A stretch of 64,000 bases of DNA from Hyphomicrobiales bacterium. GTDB taxonomy: Bacteria; Pseudomonadota; Alphaproteobacteria; Rhizobiales; Rhizobiaceae. Below, piece after piece: positions 8,584 through 16,245 of the stretch. The notes under the pieces were generated by a model. That model was given only the letters and a program-made list of their open reading frames with translations. It was not told the DNA's origin and searched no databases. The position numbers and the translations under genes are program-made. Positions within the stretch are counted from its first letter, which is position 1. Each line of letters opens with the position of its first letter. Location: assembly GCA_900469445.1 (NCBI GenBank), contig UBXM01000041.1, positions 1 to 64,000 on the forward strand, written 5' to 3'.

Positions 8584-9405
8584 ATGAAAGATGCTCTTGT
8601 CGAGCAACTCATGGACGAGGTGATCCGCAAGATGGGGGGGAGCGCAAGCTCCCCGACCGCGGCGGCCCCCGCACCTGAGAAGACCGCGCCTGCGAAAACG
8701 GCGCCGAACGCCTGCAATCTCACCGAATTCGTTGGTACCGCCAACGGCCATACCGTCGGTCTGGTGATCGCCAACGTGGACCCGCTGCTGCACGCGCAGA
8801 TGAAGATCGACAAAAAATACCGGTCGATCGGCATCATCGGCGGACGCACCGGTGCCGGCCCGCAGATTTTTGCGGCCGACGAAGCCGTGAAGGCGACGAA
8901 CAGCGAAGTACTGCTGATCGAATTGCCGCGCGACACCGAAGGCGGCGGCGGCCACGGCAGCTTGATCATTTTTGGCGCCGAGGACGTCTCCGACGCACGC
9001 CGCGCTGTCGAAGTCACTCTGTCCGAACTCGACCGCACGTTTGGCGATGTCTACGGCACGCCGGCCGGCCATCTGGAATTCCAGTACACCGCCCGCGCCA
9101 GCCATGCGCTTGCAAAAGCGTTCGGTGCGCCGGTCGGCCAGGCTTTTGGCATTACGGTCGGTTCGCCGGCTGCGATTGGTGTGCTGATGGCGGATACCGC
9201 CGCCAAGGCGGCCACCGTCACCGCGATTGGTTACGCCTCGCCGGGTAACGGCGGCACGAGCTTTTCAAACGAATCGATCTTCATGTTCTCAGGCGATTCC
9301 GGCGCGGTCCGTCAGGCGATCCGTGCGGCTCGCGATGTGGGCAAGCAGGTCCTCGGAATGCTCGATCCGGCGCCGGTCGTATCGTCGACCAAGCCGTATA
9401 TCTGA
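8584..9405 (+). CDS. pduB: BMC-T tandem-domain shell protein (PduB-like)
   Basis: 273 aa with two consecutive BMC domains (about 45-155 and 160-270), giving a pseudohexameric trimer. Residues 1-17 form a predicted amphipathic helix (KDALVEQLMDEVIRKM), resembling the PduB N-terminal segment that links shell and core, followed by an Ala/Pro/Thr linker to about residue 42. PduB-type trimers have been proposed as gated pores for larger cofactors. Start is supported by TGGAGGATCGACA before the ATG. Confidence 0.93.
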   Translation: MKDALVEQLMDEVIRKMGGSASSPTAAAPAPEKTAPAKTAPNACNLTEFVGTANGHTVGLVIANVDPLLHAQMKIDKKYRSIGIIGGRTGAGPQIFAADEAVKATNSEVLLIELPRDTEGGGGHGSLIIFGAEDVSDARRAVEVTLSELDRTFGDVYGTPAGHLEFQYTARASHALAKAFGAPVGQAFGITVGSPAAIGVLMADTAAKAATVTAIGYASPGNGGTSFSNESIFMFSGDSGAVRQAIRAARDVGKQVLGMLDPAPVVSSTKPYI

Positions 9406-9423
9406 AACTGAAAGGAGACCGTC

Positions 9424-10011
9424 ATGTCACAAGAGAGCCTTGGGCTGATCGAGACTATCGGGCTGTCGGCGGCCATAGCCGCTGCGGATGCAGCGGTGAA
9501 ATCGGCCAATGTCACGCTTGTCGGCTACGAACTGACCAAGGGCGACGGCATGACGGTCGTGAAACTCCGCGGTGACGTGGGGGCCGTCAAGGCTGCAGTG
9601 TCCGCAGCCGAAGCGGAGGCGGGGCGTGTTGGACGAGTTGTGGCGACCCGGGTCATTGCACGCCCCGCCAGCGATCTGACCAAGGTCGTGGACACGAAGG
9701 ACACCGTCGGGGCCGAACGCCCCGCGACTTCCAACCTTGAGCCAACAGGCCCCGAAACTGTCGTGATGGCGACGGAGGAGGAGCCTTCCGCGAAGCCGGT
9801 GCCCGCGCCGGAGGAAGTGCCCGGACAGGCACTTTCCGGCGAAGGCGGCGAGGCTGCTGAGCCCACCGTTTCACCGATCAGCGAAACCTCCGAAGTCGAG
9901 CCGGCTGCTCCCGATGCCGCGCCTGCTACGGCCGGGGCAGCTGAACCGGTGCGGCAACAGCAGCCGCCTCGCTCGCCGTCGCGTCCGACGAAACCGCACC
10001 GCAGACGCTGA
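9424..10011 (+). CDS. BMC-H shell protein with long acidic/proline tail (PduK-like), possibly frameshifted
   Basis: 195 aa: a BMC-H domain (about 1-85; GDVGAVKAAVSAAEAEAG) followed by about 110 residues of low-complexity Glu/Pro/Ala/Thr sequence. From about residue 175 the composition switches to Arg/Pro/Ser with rare codons and the frame ends PTKPHRRR. In the -1 frame over the same bases (9945 onward) the codons look typical and encode a Cys-containing segment, CWIDKECPECSG (10050-10085), recalling the small Cys-rich end of PduK-type tailed shell proteins. The annotated end may therefore be the product of a single-base indel or a frameshift site. Strong AAAGGAG precedes the ATG. Confidence 0.82.
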   Translation: MSQESLGLIETIGLSAAIAAADAAVKSANVTLVGYELTKGDGMTVVKLRGDVGAVKAAVSAAEAEAGRVGRVVATRVIARPASDLTKVVDTKDTVGAERPATSNLEPTGPETVVMATEEEPSAKPVPAPEEVPGQALSGEGGEAAEPTVSPISETSEVEPAAPDAAPATAGAAEPVRQQQPPRSPSRPTKPHRRR

Positions 10012-10109
10012 CGATCAATGCCGGCCGGCGGAACGTGTCGAAACCGTTCGCCTGCTGGATCGACAAGGAATGCCCGGAATGCAGCGGGCGGAATGAACAG
10101 GACAAGACA

Positions 10110-10811
10110 ATGCAGATCACCCGCGCGGTTCTCGATGAAATAGTTGCCAGACTTCTGGCCCAGGGACTTGCGGCCGCCGCGGGTGCGGGCGCGAAAAGCA
10201 CCGCCGGGATCAAGGCCGAGACCGTAGAGCATACCGATCCCCATCTGGTGCCGATCGGCATTTCCAACCGCCATATCCATCTTTCACGCTCCGACATGGA
10301 TGCCCTGTTTGGCCCCGGTTCGCAATTGACCCGCAAGGCCGCATTGAAACAGCCCGGCCAGTATGCGGCAGAAGAATTGGTGACGCTGCGTGGCCCCAAG
10401 GGCGAGATCAGCAAGGTGCGCGTGCTGGGCCCTCTGCGCAAGGAAACCCAGATCGAGGTTTCGATTGCCGATGGTTTCGTGCTCGGCATCAAGCCACCGA
10501 TGCGCATGTCCGGTAAACTGGAAAGTACGCCCGGCGTCGAGCTGGTCGGCCCGCATGGCACGGTGAAGAAGGAAGGCGGCGTCATCGTTGCGCTGCGCCA
10601 CATTCACATGTTGCCGGCGGAAGCCGCAAAGCTCGGCCTCAAGAATGGCGATGAAGTCGATGTCGTGGTCGAGGGCGTGCGTGGCGGTGTTATGCATCAC
10701 GTCACCATCCGCGCCGCCGAAGCCTCCTCCACCGAAATGCATATCGATGTCGAGGAAGCCAACGCTTTTAGGCTGAAAAACAACACGCTCGTTCGGATCG
10801 TCAAGGTCTGA
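10110..10811 (+). CDS. pduL: Phosphate propanoyltransferase PduL
   Basis: 233 aa with two PduL domains carrying the zinc-ligand motifs SNRHIHLS and LRHIHM. It transfers the acyl group from propionyl-CoA to phosphate, freeing CoA inside the compartment and supplying propionyl-phosphate to the kinase at 892-2094. Residues 1-25 form a short amphipathic helix and linker typical of an encapsulation peptide (ITRAVLDEIVARLLAQG). The ATG at 10110 has ACAGGA seven bases upstream; the frame stays open back to 9945 and a GTG at 10035 is an alternative start, which matters for the possible fusion with the preceding shell gene. Confidence 0.93.
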   Translation: MQITRAVLDEIVARLLAQGLAAAAGAGAKSTAGIKAETVEHTDPHLVPIGISNRHIHLSRSDMDALFGPGSQLTRKAALKQPGQYAAEELVTLRGPKGEISKVRVLGPLRKETQIEVSIADGFVLGIKPPMRMSGKLESTPGVELVGPHGTVKKEGGVIVALRHIHMLPAEAAKLGLKNGDEVDVVVEGVRGGVMHHVTIRAAEASSTEMHIDVEEANAFRLKNNTLVRIVKV

Positions 10812-10827
10812 AGGGGAGAGAGAAACC

Positions 10828-11685
10828 ATGTCCACCGTCGACAGCAAACTTAAGGCATTTGGGACACTGGTCCGCGAAGGCGGGTTCGTACCCGCTTGCG
10901 ACCGCGTGCCCGGACCGCTGAAAGTGGGTGTCGATCTCGGCACGGCCAATCTCGTGCTGTCGGTGGTCGATGCCAAAAACAATCCGGTAGCTGGTGCGAC
11001 CTGGCGCTCGACCGTGGTGCGTGACGGTATCGTTGTCGATTACATCGGTGCGGTGAATGCCGTGCGCAAGATGAAGGCCGAGGTCGAAGAAAGGCTGGGC
11101 GAGCCGCTGCGTTATGCTGCTGCGGCCATTCCGCCGGGCATTCATCGCGGAAGCACCAAGGCTATAGGCAATGTTGTCGAGGCTGCGGATTTCGAGCTGA
11201 TCGAGATCATCGATGAACCAACAGCTGCTGCACGCCTTCTCGGCGTGACTGACGGTGCAGTGGTCGATGTCGGCGGCGGCACGACGGGCATTTCCGTACT
11301 GAAGAACGGTGAGGTTATCGCTTCCTTCGATGAAGCGACAGGTGGCACGCATATGACGCTGGTTCTGGCTGGTGCAAGGCAGATCATCATCGCCGAAGCG
11401 GAAGCCGAAAAGCTCAATCCCGCCAACGAGCGCGATGTCTTTGCGTTGGTGCGCCCGGTGGTCGACAAGATGGCGACGATCGTTTCGGGTTTTCTGCAAA
11501 GATTTCCCGATGTGGAAACGATCCATGTCGTCGGTGGTGCCTGCTCTTTCACGGAATTCGAGGCGGTGATGGCCAAACAGACGGGGCGCCGTGTCATCAA
11601 GCCGGTTGAGCCGCTGTTGGTCACTCCGCTTGGCATCGCGATGTTCGACAGCGGCGTTCTGCCCGAGATTGGGGCACCGCAATGA
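10828..11685 (+). CDS. eutJ: EutJ-like Hsp70-fold chaperone
   Basis: 285 aa with the actin/Hsp70 ATPase fold: VGVDLGTANLVLSVVD (phosphate 1 motif), DVGGGTTGISV (phosphate 2 motif) and HVVGGACSF (adenosine motif). EutJ proteins occur in ethanolamine and glycyl-radical microcompartment loci and are thought to assist folding or reactivation of encapsulated enzymes, though the client is not proven. It sits between pduL and the flavoprotein-like gene, overlapping the latter by four bases (ATGA), which indicates translational coupling. Confidence 0.9.
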   Translation: MSTVDSKLKAFGTLVREGGFVPACDRVPGPLKVGVDLGTANLVLSVVDAKNNPVAGATWRSTVVRDGIVVDYIGAVNAVRKMKAEVEERLGEPLRYAAAAIPPGIHRGSTKAIGNVVEAADFELIEIIDEPTAAARLLGVTDGAVVDVGGGTTGISVLKNGEVIASFDEATGGTHMTLVLAGARQIIIAEAEAEKLNPANERDVFALVRPVVDKMATIVSGFLQRFPDVETIHVVGGACSFTEFEAVMAKQTGRRVIKPVEPLLVTPLGIAMFDSGVLPEIGAPQ

Positions 11686-12437
11686 CACAGCTCGACAGCA
11701 TGCTTGACCGTATCCTTATCGACCTTCTGTCCGACCGTATCATTGAACGGATGAAGGGTGGCGCAGCTGTTCAACCGCGCTCGGCACTGGTTGTCTTTGC
11801 CGGTACCGATTTTGGGCTCGAAGCCGCAATTGCACAGATGGCGCAGTTGCAGGCGGCAGGCTGGTCTTTTGAAGCCGTGTTTGCGCCGGACGCGCTGGCG
11901 CTGACCAAAAGCCGTTTGGCCGATCTTGTCCTGCCGGAAGCCGAAGGTTCGGTGGCCGATCTGCTGGCTCGCTATCAACTGGTTCTGGTGCCGACATTGA
12001 GCCTGTCGCTGGCCGCCAAGGTCGCGGTCGGTATTGCTGACGACCGGTTGTCGTTACTTCTGCAAGGCGCGTTGGAACGTGGCATCCGCGTTATTGCCGC
12101 CCGTGATGGTGTCTGTCCGAACGGGCGGGATCGTCGCGAGCGAGGGCTTCTGCCCAATGCTGCCTATCAGGCAGTGATGAGCGGACATCTGCAGAAGATC
12201 TCGGAATTCGGTGTCGAGCTGAGCTGGGCCGCGCGGCTTGTCGCGGCGGTCAACGGTAAGGGCCGAAAGCCGGCTACGGTTACGAACACAATCGCGCAAA
12301 CCGGCGTGTTCGGCCTCAGCGAAGCGCGCGGTTTTGCCGGTGACCAATTGCAGCTGGGTGCGGGCGTCATCGTCACGCCTGCCGCTGCCGAAGAATTGCG
12401 TGCTCGGGAAATCCGGCTCGTCAGATCCGGTGCGTGA
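11682..12437 (+). CDS. Flavoprotein-like (Dfp/HFCD fold) microcompartment protein
   Basis: 251 aa; the overall pattern (ALVVFAGTDFGLEAAIAQM, then VLVPTLSLSLAAKVAVGIADD) resembles the flavoprotein/phosphopantothenoylcysteine decarboxylase fold that recurs in glycyl radical microcompartment loci. The N-terminal helix LDSMLDRILIDLLSDRIIERM is amphipathic and could act as an encapsulation signal. The substrate is unknown; electron supply or cofactor maintenance for the core enzymes is a guess. Start overlaps the eutJ stop. Confidence 0.65.
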   Translation: MTQLDSMLDRILIDLLSDRIIERMKGGAAVQPRSALVVFAGTDFGLEAAIAQMAQLQAAGWSFEAVFAPDALALTKSRLADLVLPEAEGSVADLLARYQLVLVPTLSLSLAAKVAVGIADDRLSLLLQGALERGIRVIAARDGVCPNGRDRRERGLLPNAAYQAVMSGHLQKISEFGVELSWAARLVAAVNGKGRKPATVTNTIAQTGVFGLSEARGFAGDQLQLGAGVIVTPAAAEELRAREIRLVRSGA

Positions 12438-12451
12438 GGAGGACGGACACA

Positions 12452-12733
12452 ATGTATCTCGCAAAAGTCATCGGACGGGTGGTTGCCACCACCAAGGATC
12501 ACAGCCTTTCGGGCTCAAAACTTTTGATCGTGGCGCGGCTGAATGAAGAGCTGCAGCCGGAGGGCCGGACCGATGTTGCCGTCGATACGGTGGGGGCCGG
12601 CAAGGGCGAAACCGTGATCGTCACCACCGGCAGTGCCGGTCGTTTCGCCGGTTCGCTGCAGCATTCGGTGGTGGATGCCACCATCGTCGGCATCGTCGAC
12701 ACGGTCGAATGCAACACGCTGGCGGAGGTCTGA
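12452..12733 (+). CDS. BMC-P pentameric vertex protein (EutN/PduN family)
   Basis: 93 aa EutN/CcmL/PduN-type protein starting YLAKVIGRVVATTKD, with the conserved GAGKGETVIVTTGS turn. Pentamers cap the twelve vertices and are needed to close the shell. The ATG at 12452 is preceded by GAGGAGGACGG; the in-frame upstream ATG at 12434 overlaps the previous gene and would add six atypical residues. Confidence 0.93.
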   Translation: MYLAKVIGRVVATTKDHSLSGSKLLIVARLNEELQPEGRTDVAVDTVGAGKGETVIVTTGSAGRFAGSLQHSVVDATIVGIVDTVECNTLAEV

Positions 12734-12735
12734 TC

Positions 12736-13260
12736 ATGATTGCCGCCGTCGACCGGGACCGGATCATCGCAGCCCTTGTCGGCGAACTCGGCAAGCGCGG
12801 CCTGATGGAAGCGCCGGCATCGCAGCGCCTGACGTTTGCCGATGCCCAGGTTCTCGCCGTGAGCGCTGAAGCCAAGGCCCGTGCGCTGGGCCTGCCGGTG
12901 TGCATCGCCGTTGCAGATGCCGAGGGGGGCAAGATCCTCTTTCACCGCATGGACGGCAGCTTGCCGGCAAGCACCGGGCTTGCCTCGGCAAAAGCCTGGA
13001 CGTCAGCGGCCTATCGCATGGGCACGGATGAACTTGGCTTGGCTGCCCAGCCCGGCGGCATGCTGTTCGGTGCCGGGCATACCGATGCCCGCGTGGTTCT
13101 TTTCGGCGGGGGCATTCCCTGCCGCGTCGACGGCGTCGTGATCGGCGCCATCGGCATCAGTGGCGGCACGGTGGACGAGGACATGCTCATCGCCCGCCAT
13201 GCGCTGAATGAGTTTTTCCAAGCAAGGGGAACGGTCCCCGGAGAAGGAACAGGACTATGA
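12736..13260 (+). CDS. GlcG/HbpS-family protein (PduO C-terminal-like)
   Basis: 174 aa of the haem-degrading/GlcG family, which also forms the C-terminal domain of PduO and stand-alone genes in glycyl radical microcompartment loci. Seen: LPVCIAVADAEGGKILFHRMDG, AKAWTSAAYRMGT and the GGGIPCRVDGVVIGAIGISGG core. No adenosyltransferase domain is present, fitting a B12-independent pathway. The role is unsettled (haem or flavin binding, possibly a redox scaffold). Start 12736 follows GGAGGTCTGATC; the stop overlaps the next start by four bases. Confidence 0.85.
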   Translation: MIAAVDRDRIIAALVGELGKRGLMEAPASQRLTFADAQVLAVSAEAKARALGLPVCIAVADAEGGKILFHRMDGSLPASTGLASAKAWTSAAYRMGTDELGLAAQPGGMLFGAGHTDARVVLFGGGIPCRVDGVVIGAIGISGGTVDEDMLIARHALNEFFQARGTVPGEGTGL

Positions 13261-14891
13261 ACGACAAAGATATCAACGACGCCGTCAACCGCGTCCTCGC
13301 CAGCTTCTCCGGTTCCTCCGCTCCCGCAAGTTTTGTTGCACCTGTGCCGGCACCTATCGCTCCGGCTGCTGCAGGTCTTTCCATCGATGACACGGTTGCC
13401 CGCATCATGGCCGAAATGGCTGGCGGCAAGGTGGCGGACAGTGTCGCGTCCGCGCCTTTCAGCGATGGCTGCTCGGCGCCCGGCGAAGCCAATTGCTCGG
13501 GCTGCACCGGCTGTGGTCTGGCAACCACCTCACCCGTTTCTCTGGATATTTCCGATGAGGAAGCGTTGACGCTCGGTGAAGGCGTATTTGCCACCATGGA
13601 CGAGGCTATCGAGGCAGCCGCCGAAGCACAGCGCCAGTACCTCTTCTGCTCGATGTCTGCCCGCAAGAGTTTTGTCGATGGCATTCGTTCGATCTTTGTC
13701 CAGCCCGATATTCTGGAACGCATCTCGCGCATGACGGTCGAGCAGACCGGCATGGGCAATGTCGAGCACAAGATCATCAAGAACCGTCTGGCCGCGCAGA
13801 AGACCCCCGGTACCGAAGATCTGACGACCGAGGCGCAGAGCGGTGACGATGGCCTGACGCTGGTCGAATATTCGGCTTACGGCGTCATCGGCTCGATCAC
13901 GCCGACCACCAATCCGACCGAAACGATCATCTGCAACTCGATCGGCATGCTGGCCGCGGGCAACGCCGCCGTGTTCAGCCCCCATCCGCGTGCAAAGATC
14001 GTGTCGCTGCTGACGATCAAGATGATCAACCGCAAGCTGGCAGCACTCGGCGCGCCCGCCAACCTGATCGTCACCGTGCAGGCTCCGTCGATCGACAACA
14101 CCAATGCCATGATGGCGCATCCGAAAGTGCGCATGCTGGTCGCGACCGGTGGTCCTTCCATCGTGAAAACCGTGCTGTCCAGCGGCAAGAAGGCCATCGG
14201 CGCCGGTGCCGGTAATCCGCCTGTAGTGGTCGATGAAACCGCCGACATCGAAAAGGCGGCACAGGACATCGTCAACGGCTGCAGTTTCGACAACAACCTT
14301 CCCTGCATCGCCGAAAAGGAGGTCATCGCCGTCGACCAGATCGCCGATTTCTTGATCTCGCAGATGCAGAAGGCAGGTGCCTATCTCGTCAAGGATCCGG
14401 CTGTCGTGAAGAAACTGGAAGAACTGGTTCTGACTGCCAAGGGCGGTCCGCAAACCAATTGCGTCGGCAAGAGCGCCGTCTACCTGCTCGACAAGGTCGG
14501 CATCAAGGTCGGCCCGGATATCCGCGTCATCCTCATCGAACTGCCGAAGGAACATCTTTTCGTTCGTGAGGAACTGATGATGCCGATCCTGCCGCTGGTG
14601 CGCGTCGCGGATGTCGACGAAGCCATCGATCTTGCCGTCGAACTGGAGAACGGCAACCGTCATACGGCGATGATCCACTCCACCAACGTCCGCAAGATGA
14701 CCAAGATGGCCAAGCTCATCCAGACGACGATCTTTGTGAAGAACGGTCCATCCTATGCCGGCATCGGCGTCGGCGGCGAGGGATACACGACCTTCACCAT
14801 TGCCGGCCCGACCGGCGAGGGGCTGACCTCGCCGAAATCCTTCGCCCGCCGCCGCAAGTGCGTGATGGTCGAGGCCCTCAACGTTCGTTGA
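13257..14891 (+). CDS. pduP: CoA-acylating propionaldehyde dehydrogenase (PduP-like) with Cys-rich N-terminal insert
   Basis: 544 aa. The aldehyde dehydrogenase domain runs from about residue 105, with catalytic Cys350 in NNLPCIAEKE and the NAD site around 215-320. It oxidises propionaldehyde to propionyl-CoA with NAD+. The N-terminus carries two separate amphipathic helices (about 4-17 and 42-55), each resembling an encapsulation peptide, joined by Pro/Ala linkers, and then a cysteine cluster at 72, 80, 83 and 86 (CSGCTGCG), a CxxCxxC arrangement not needed for dehydrogenase chemistry. The cluster could bind metal or an Fe-S centre. Overlaps the upstream gene by four bases. Confidence 0.93.
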   Translation: MNDKDINDAVNRVLASFSGSSAPASFVAPVPAPIAPAAAGLSIDDTVARIMAEMAGGKVADSVASAPFSDGCSAPGEANCSGCTGCGLATTSPVSLDISDEEALTLGEGVFATMDEAIEAAAEAQRQYLFCSMSARKSFVDGIRSIFVQPDILERISRMTVEQTGMGNVEHKIIKNRLAAQKTPGTEDLTTEAQSGDDGLTLVEYSAYGVIGSITPTTNPTETIICNSIGMLAAGNAAVFSPHPRAKIVSLLTIKMINRKLAALGAPANLIVTVQAPSIDNTNAMMAHPKVRMLVATGGPSIVKTVLSSGKKAIGAGAGNPPVVVDETADIEKAAQDIVNGCSFDNNLPCIAEKEVIAVDQIADFLISQMQKAGAYLVKDPAVVKKLEELVLTAKGGPQTNCVGKSAVYLLDKVGIKVGPDIRVILIELPKEHLFVREELMMPILPLVRVADVDEAIDLAVELENGNRHTAMIHSTNVRKMTKMAKLIQTTIFVKNGPSYAGIGVGGEGYTTFTIAGPTGEGLTSPKSFARRRKCVMVEALNVR

Positions 14892-14931
14892 TGGCCTGCC
14901 GACTGAAAAAGAACGACCGAGGAGACCCGCC

Positions 14932-15234
14932 ATGACGACCCGCATCATCAACGCCCCGCATCCTGATGTGTTGCAGATGTTGCAGCGGCGAATGCCGCCG
15001 CATGGCCGGGCCTGGGTGCAGGCCAACCGGGTGGACTCGGTCGGCCTGATGCAGATCCCGGTGGCGGATCTTTTCTATTTTTCCGACCTCGCGCTGAAAT
15101 CGGCCGACGTGTTCACTGTGGAGCTTTACGGCACCTGCCCGCAGCACGTCACCTCGCTGGCGGTTCTGGGGGAAACCGCCTCCGTGCGCATGGCGATGGA
15201 AGCGATCGCTACCGCGCAGAAAAGCGAATTCTAA
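14932..15234 (+). CDS. Circularly permuted BMC-H shell protein (PduU/EutS-like)
   Basis: 100 aa. An N-terminal stretch (RIINAPHPDVLQMLQRRM) of the PduU/EutS type precedes a permuted BMC core: VDSVGLMQIPVADLFYFSDLALKSADV and then a LAVLGETASVRMAMEAI ending. In PduU and EutS the permutation puts the N-terminal strands in a barrel that plugs the hexamer pore. GGAGACCCGCC precedes the ATG. The assignment rests on motif order and length. Confidence 0.8.
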   Translation: MTTRIINAPHPDVLQMLQRRMPPHGRAWVQANRVDSVGLMQIPVADLFYFSDLALKSADVFTVELYGTCPQHVTSLAVLGETASVRMAMEAIATAQKSEF

Positions 15235-15276
15235 GCGACCTATCCCGGATACCCCGCATAAAGGCAGGACTTTGAA

Positions 15277-16194
15277 ATGGCCCAGATCGACTACGAAAAA
15301 GAAGGCACCGTCTTCGACATCCAGCGCTATTCCATCCATGACGGGCCGGGCGTGCGTACTATCGTGTTTCTGAAGGGTTGTCCGCTGCGCTGTCTCTGGT
15401 GCTCCAACCCGGAATCGCAGAACCCGGAGCCTGAACTGTTCTTCCGCCCATCGGCCTGCATCAAGTGCGGTCGCTGCATGGAAGTCTGCCCCACCAATGC
15501 GCTGGCCTATGAAAATCCCAATTTCGTCGATCGCGAAAAATGCATCAAATGCGGCGCCTGCACAAAGGTCTGTCCGACCGAAGCGTTGAAAATGGCGGGC
15601 AGGCGGATGAGCATTGCCGAAGTGATGCAGGAACTTCGCAAGGACGCCAATCACTATCGCCGCTCCGGCGGCGGGGTTACCCTTTCAGGTGGCGAGCCGC
15701 TGTTCCAGCACGCTTTTGCCAAGCAGCTTCTGATGGCTTGCCATGAGCAGGGCTGGAACACGGCGATGGAAACCACCGGCAGCACCACACGCGAGATCGT
15801 TCGCGACGTCATCCCGCATGTGGACCATGTGCTGATGGACCTGAAGGTGATCGATCCGGCAACCCATCAGGCCGCGACCGGCATCGACAACCGGATCATT
15901 CTCGAAAACGCCCTATGCATCTCGTCGCTCACCCACACAGTGGTGCGCATTCCTGTCGTGCCGGGCGTCAACAATACCGTCGAGGCGATTACCGCCATCG
16001 GCAATTTCGCAAAGCTGATGCCGGGCGTGAACACCGTGCATCTTCTGCCCTATCACACCTATGGCGAAAACAAATACGCGCTGCTCGGCCGCCCTTATCC
16101 GATGTGCGATGCGCCGAACCTCAAGCCGGAAGACATGGCGCCGTTCAAGGCCGTCATCGAGGGGCTCGGCTTCACCTGCGTGATCGGCGGCTGA
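15277..16194 (+). CDS. Glycyl radical enzyme activating enzyme (radical SAM)
   Basis: 305 aa. The radical SAM cluster motif is Cys35-x3-Cys39-x2-Cys42, preceded by the activase signature SIHDGPGVRTIVFLKGCP; the SAM-binding GGE is at SGGEPL. An inserted pair of 4Fe-4S ferredoxin motifs has cysteines at 61/64/67/71 and 89/92/95/99, as in activases of diol dehydratases, benzylsuccinate synthase and CutC rather than of pyruvate formate-lyase. It installs the radical on Gly821 of the dehydratase using SAM, releasing 5'-deoxyadenosine and methionine. Confidence 0.94.
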   Translation: MAQIDYEKEGTVFDIQRYSIHDGPGVRTIVFLKGCPLRCLWCSNPESQNPEPELFFRPSACIKCGRCMEVCPTNALAYENPNFVDREKCIKCGACTKVCPTEALKMAGRRMSIAEVMQELRKDANHYRRSGGGVTLSGGEPLFQHAFAKQLLMACHEQGWNTAMETTGSTTREIVRDVIPHVDHVLMDLKVIDPATHQAATGIDNRIILENALCISSLTHTVVRIPVVPGVNNTVEAITAIGNFAKLMPGVNTVHLLPYHTYGENKYALLGRPYPMCDAPNLKPEDMAPFKAVIEGLGFTCVIGG

Positions 16195-16245
16195 GTGCCG
16201 TGAATGAGGGTCGGCAAGCCCGGCCGGGAATGAAAGGAGGCGGCC

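Noticed and set aside
13530..15026. 498-aa open frame on the minus strand
   Set aside because: Antisense to the aldehyde dehydrogenase, His/Asp/Arg-rich without domain features.
16195..16245. SAM riboswitch before metK
   Set aside because: Only 51 bases separate the activase and metK, with a plain ribosome binding site and no room for the aptamer.
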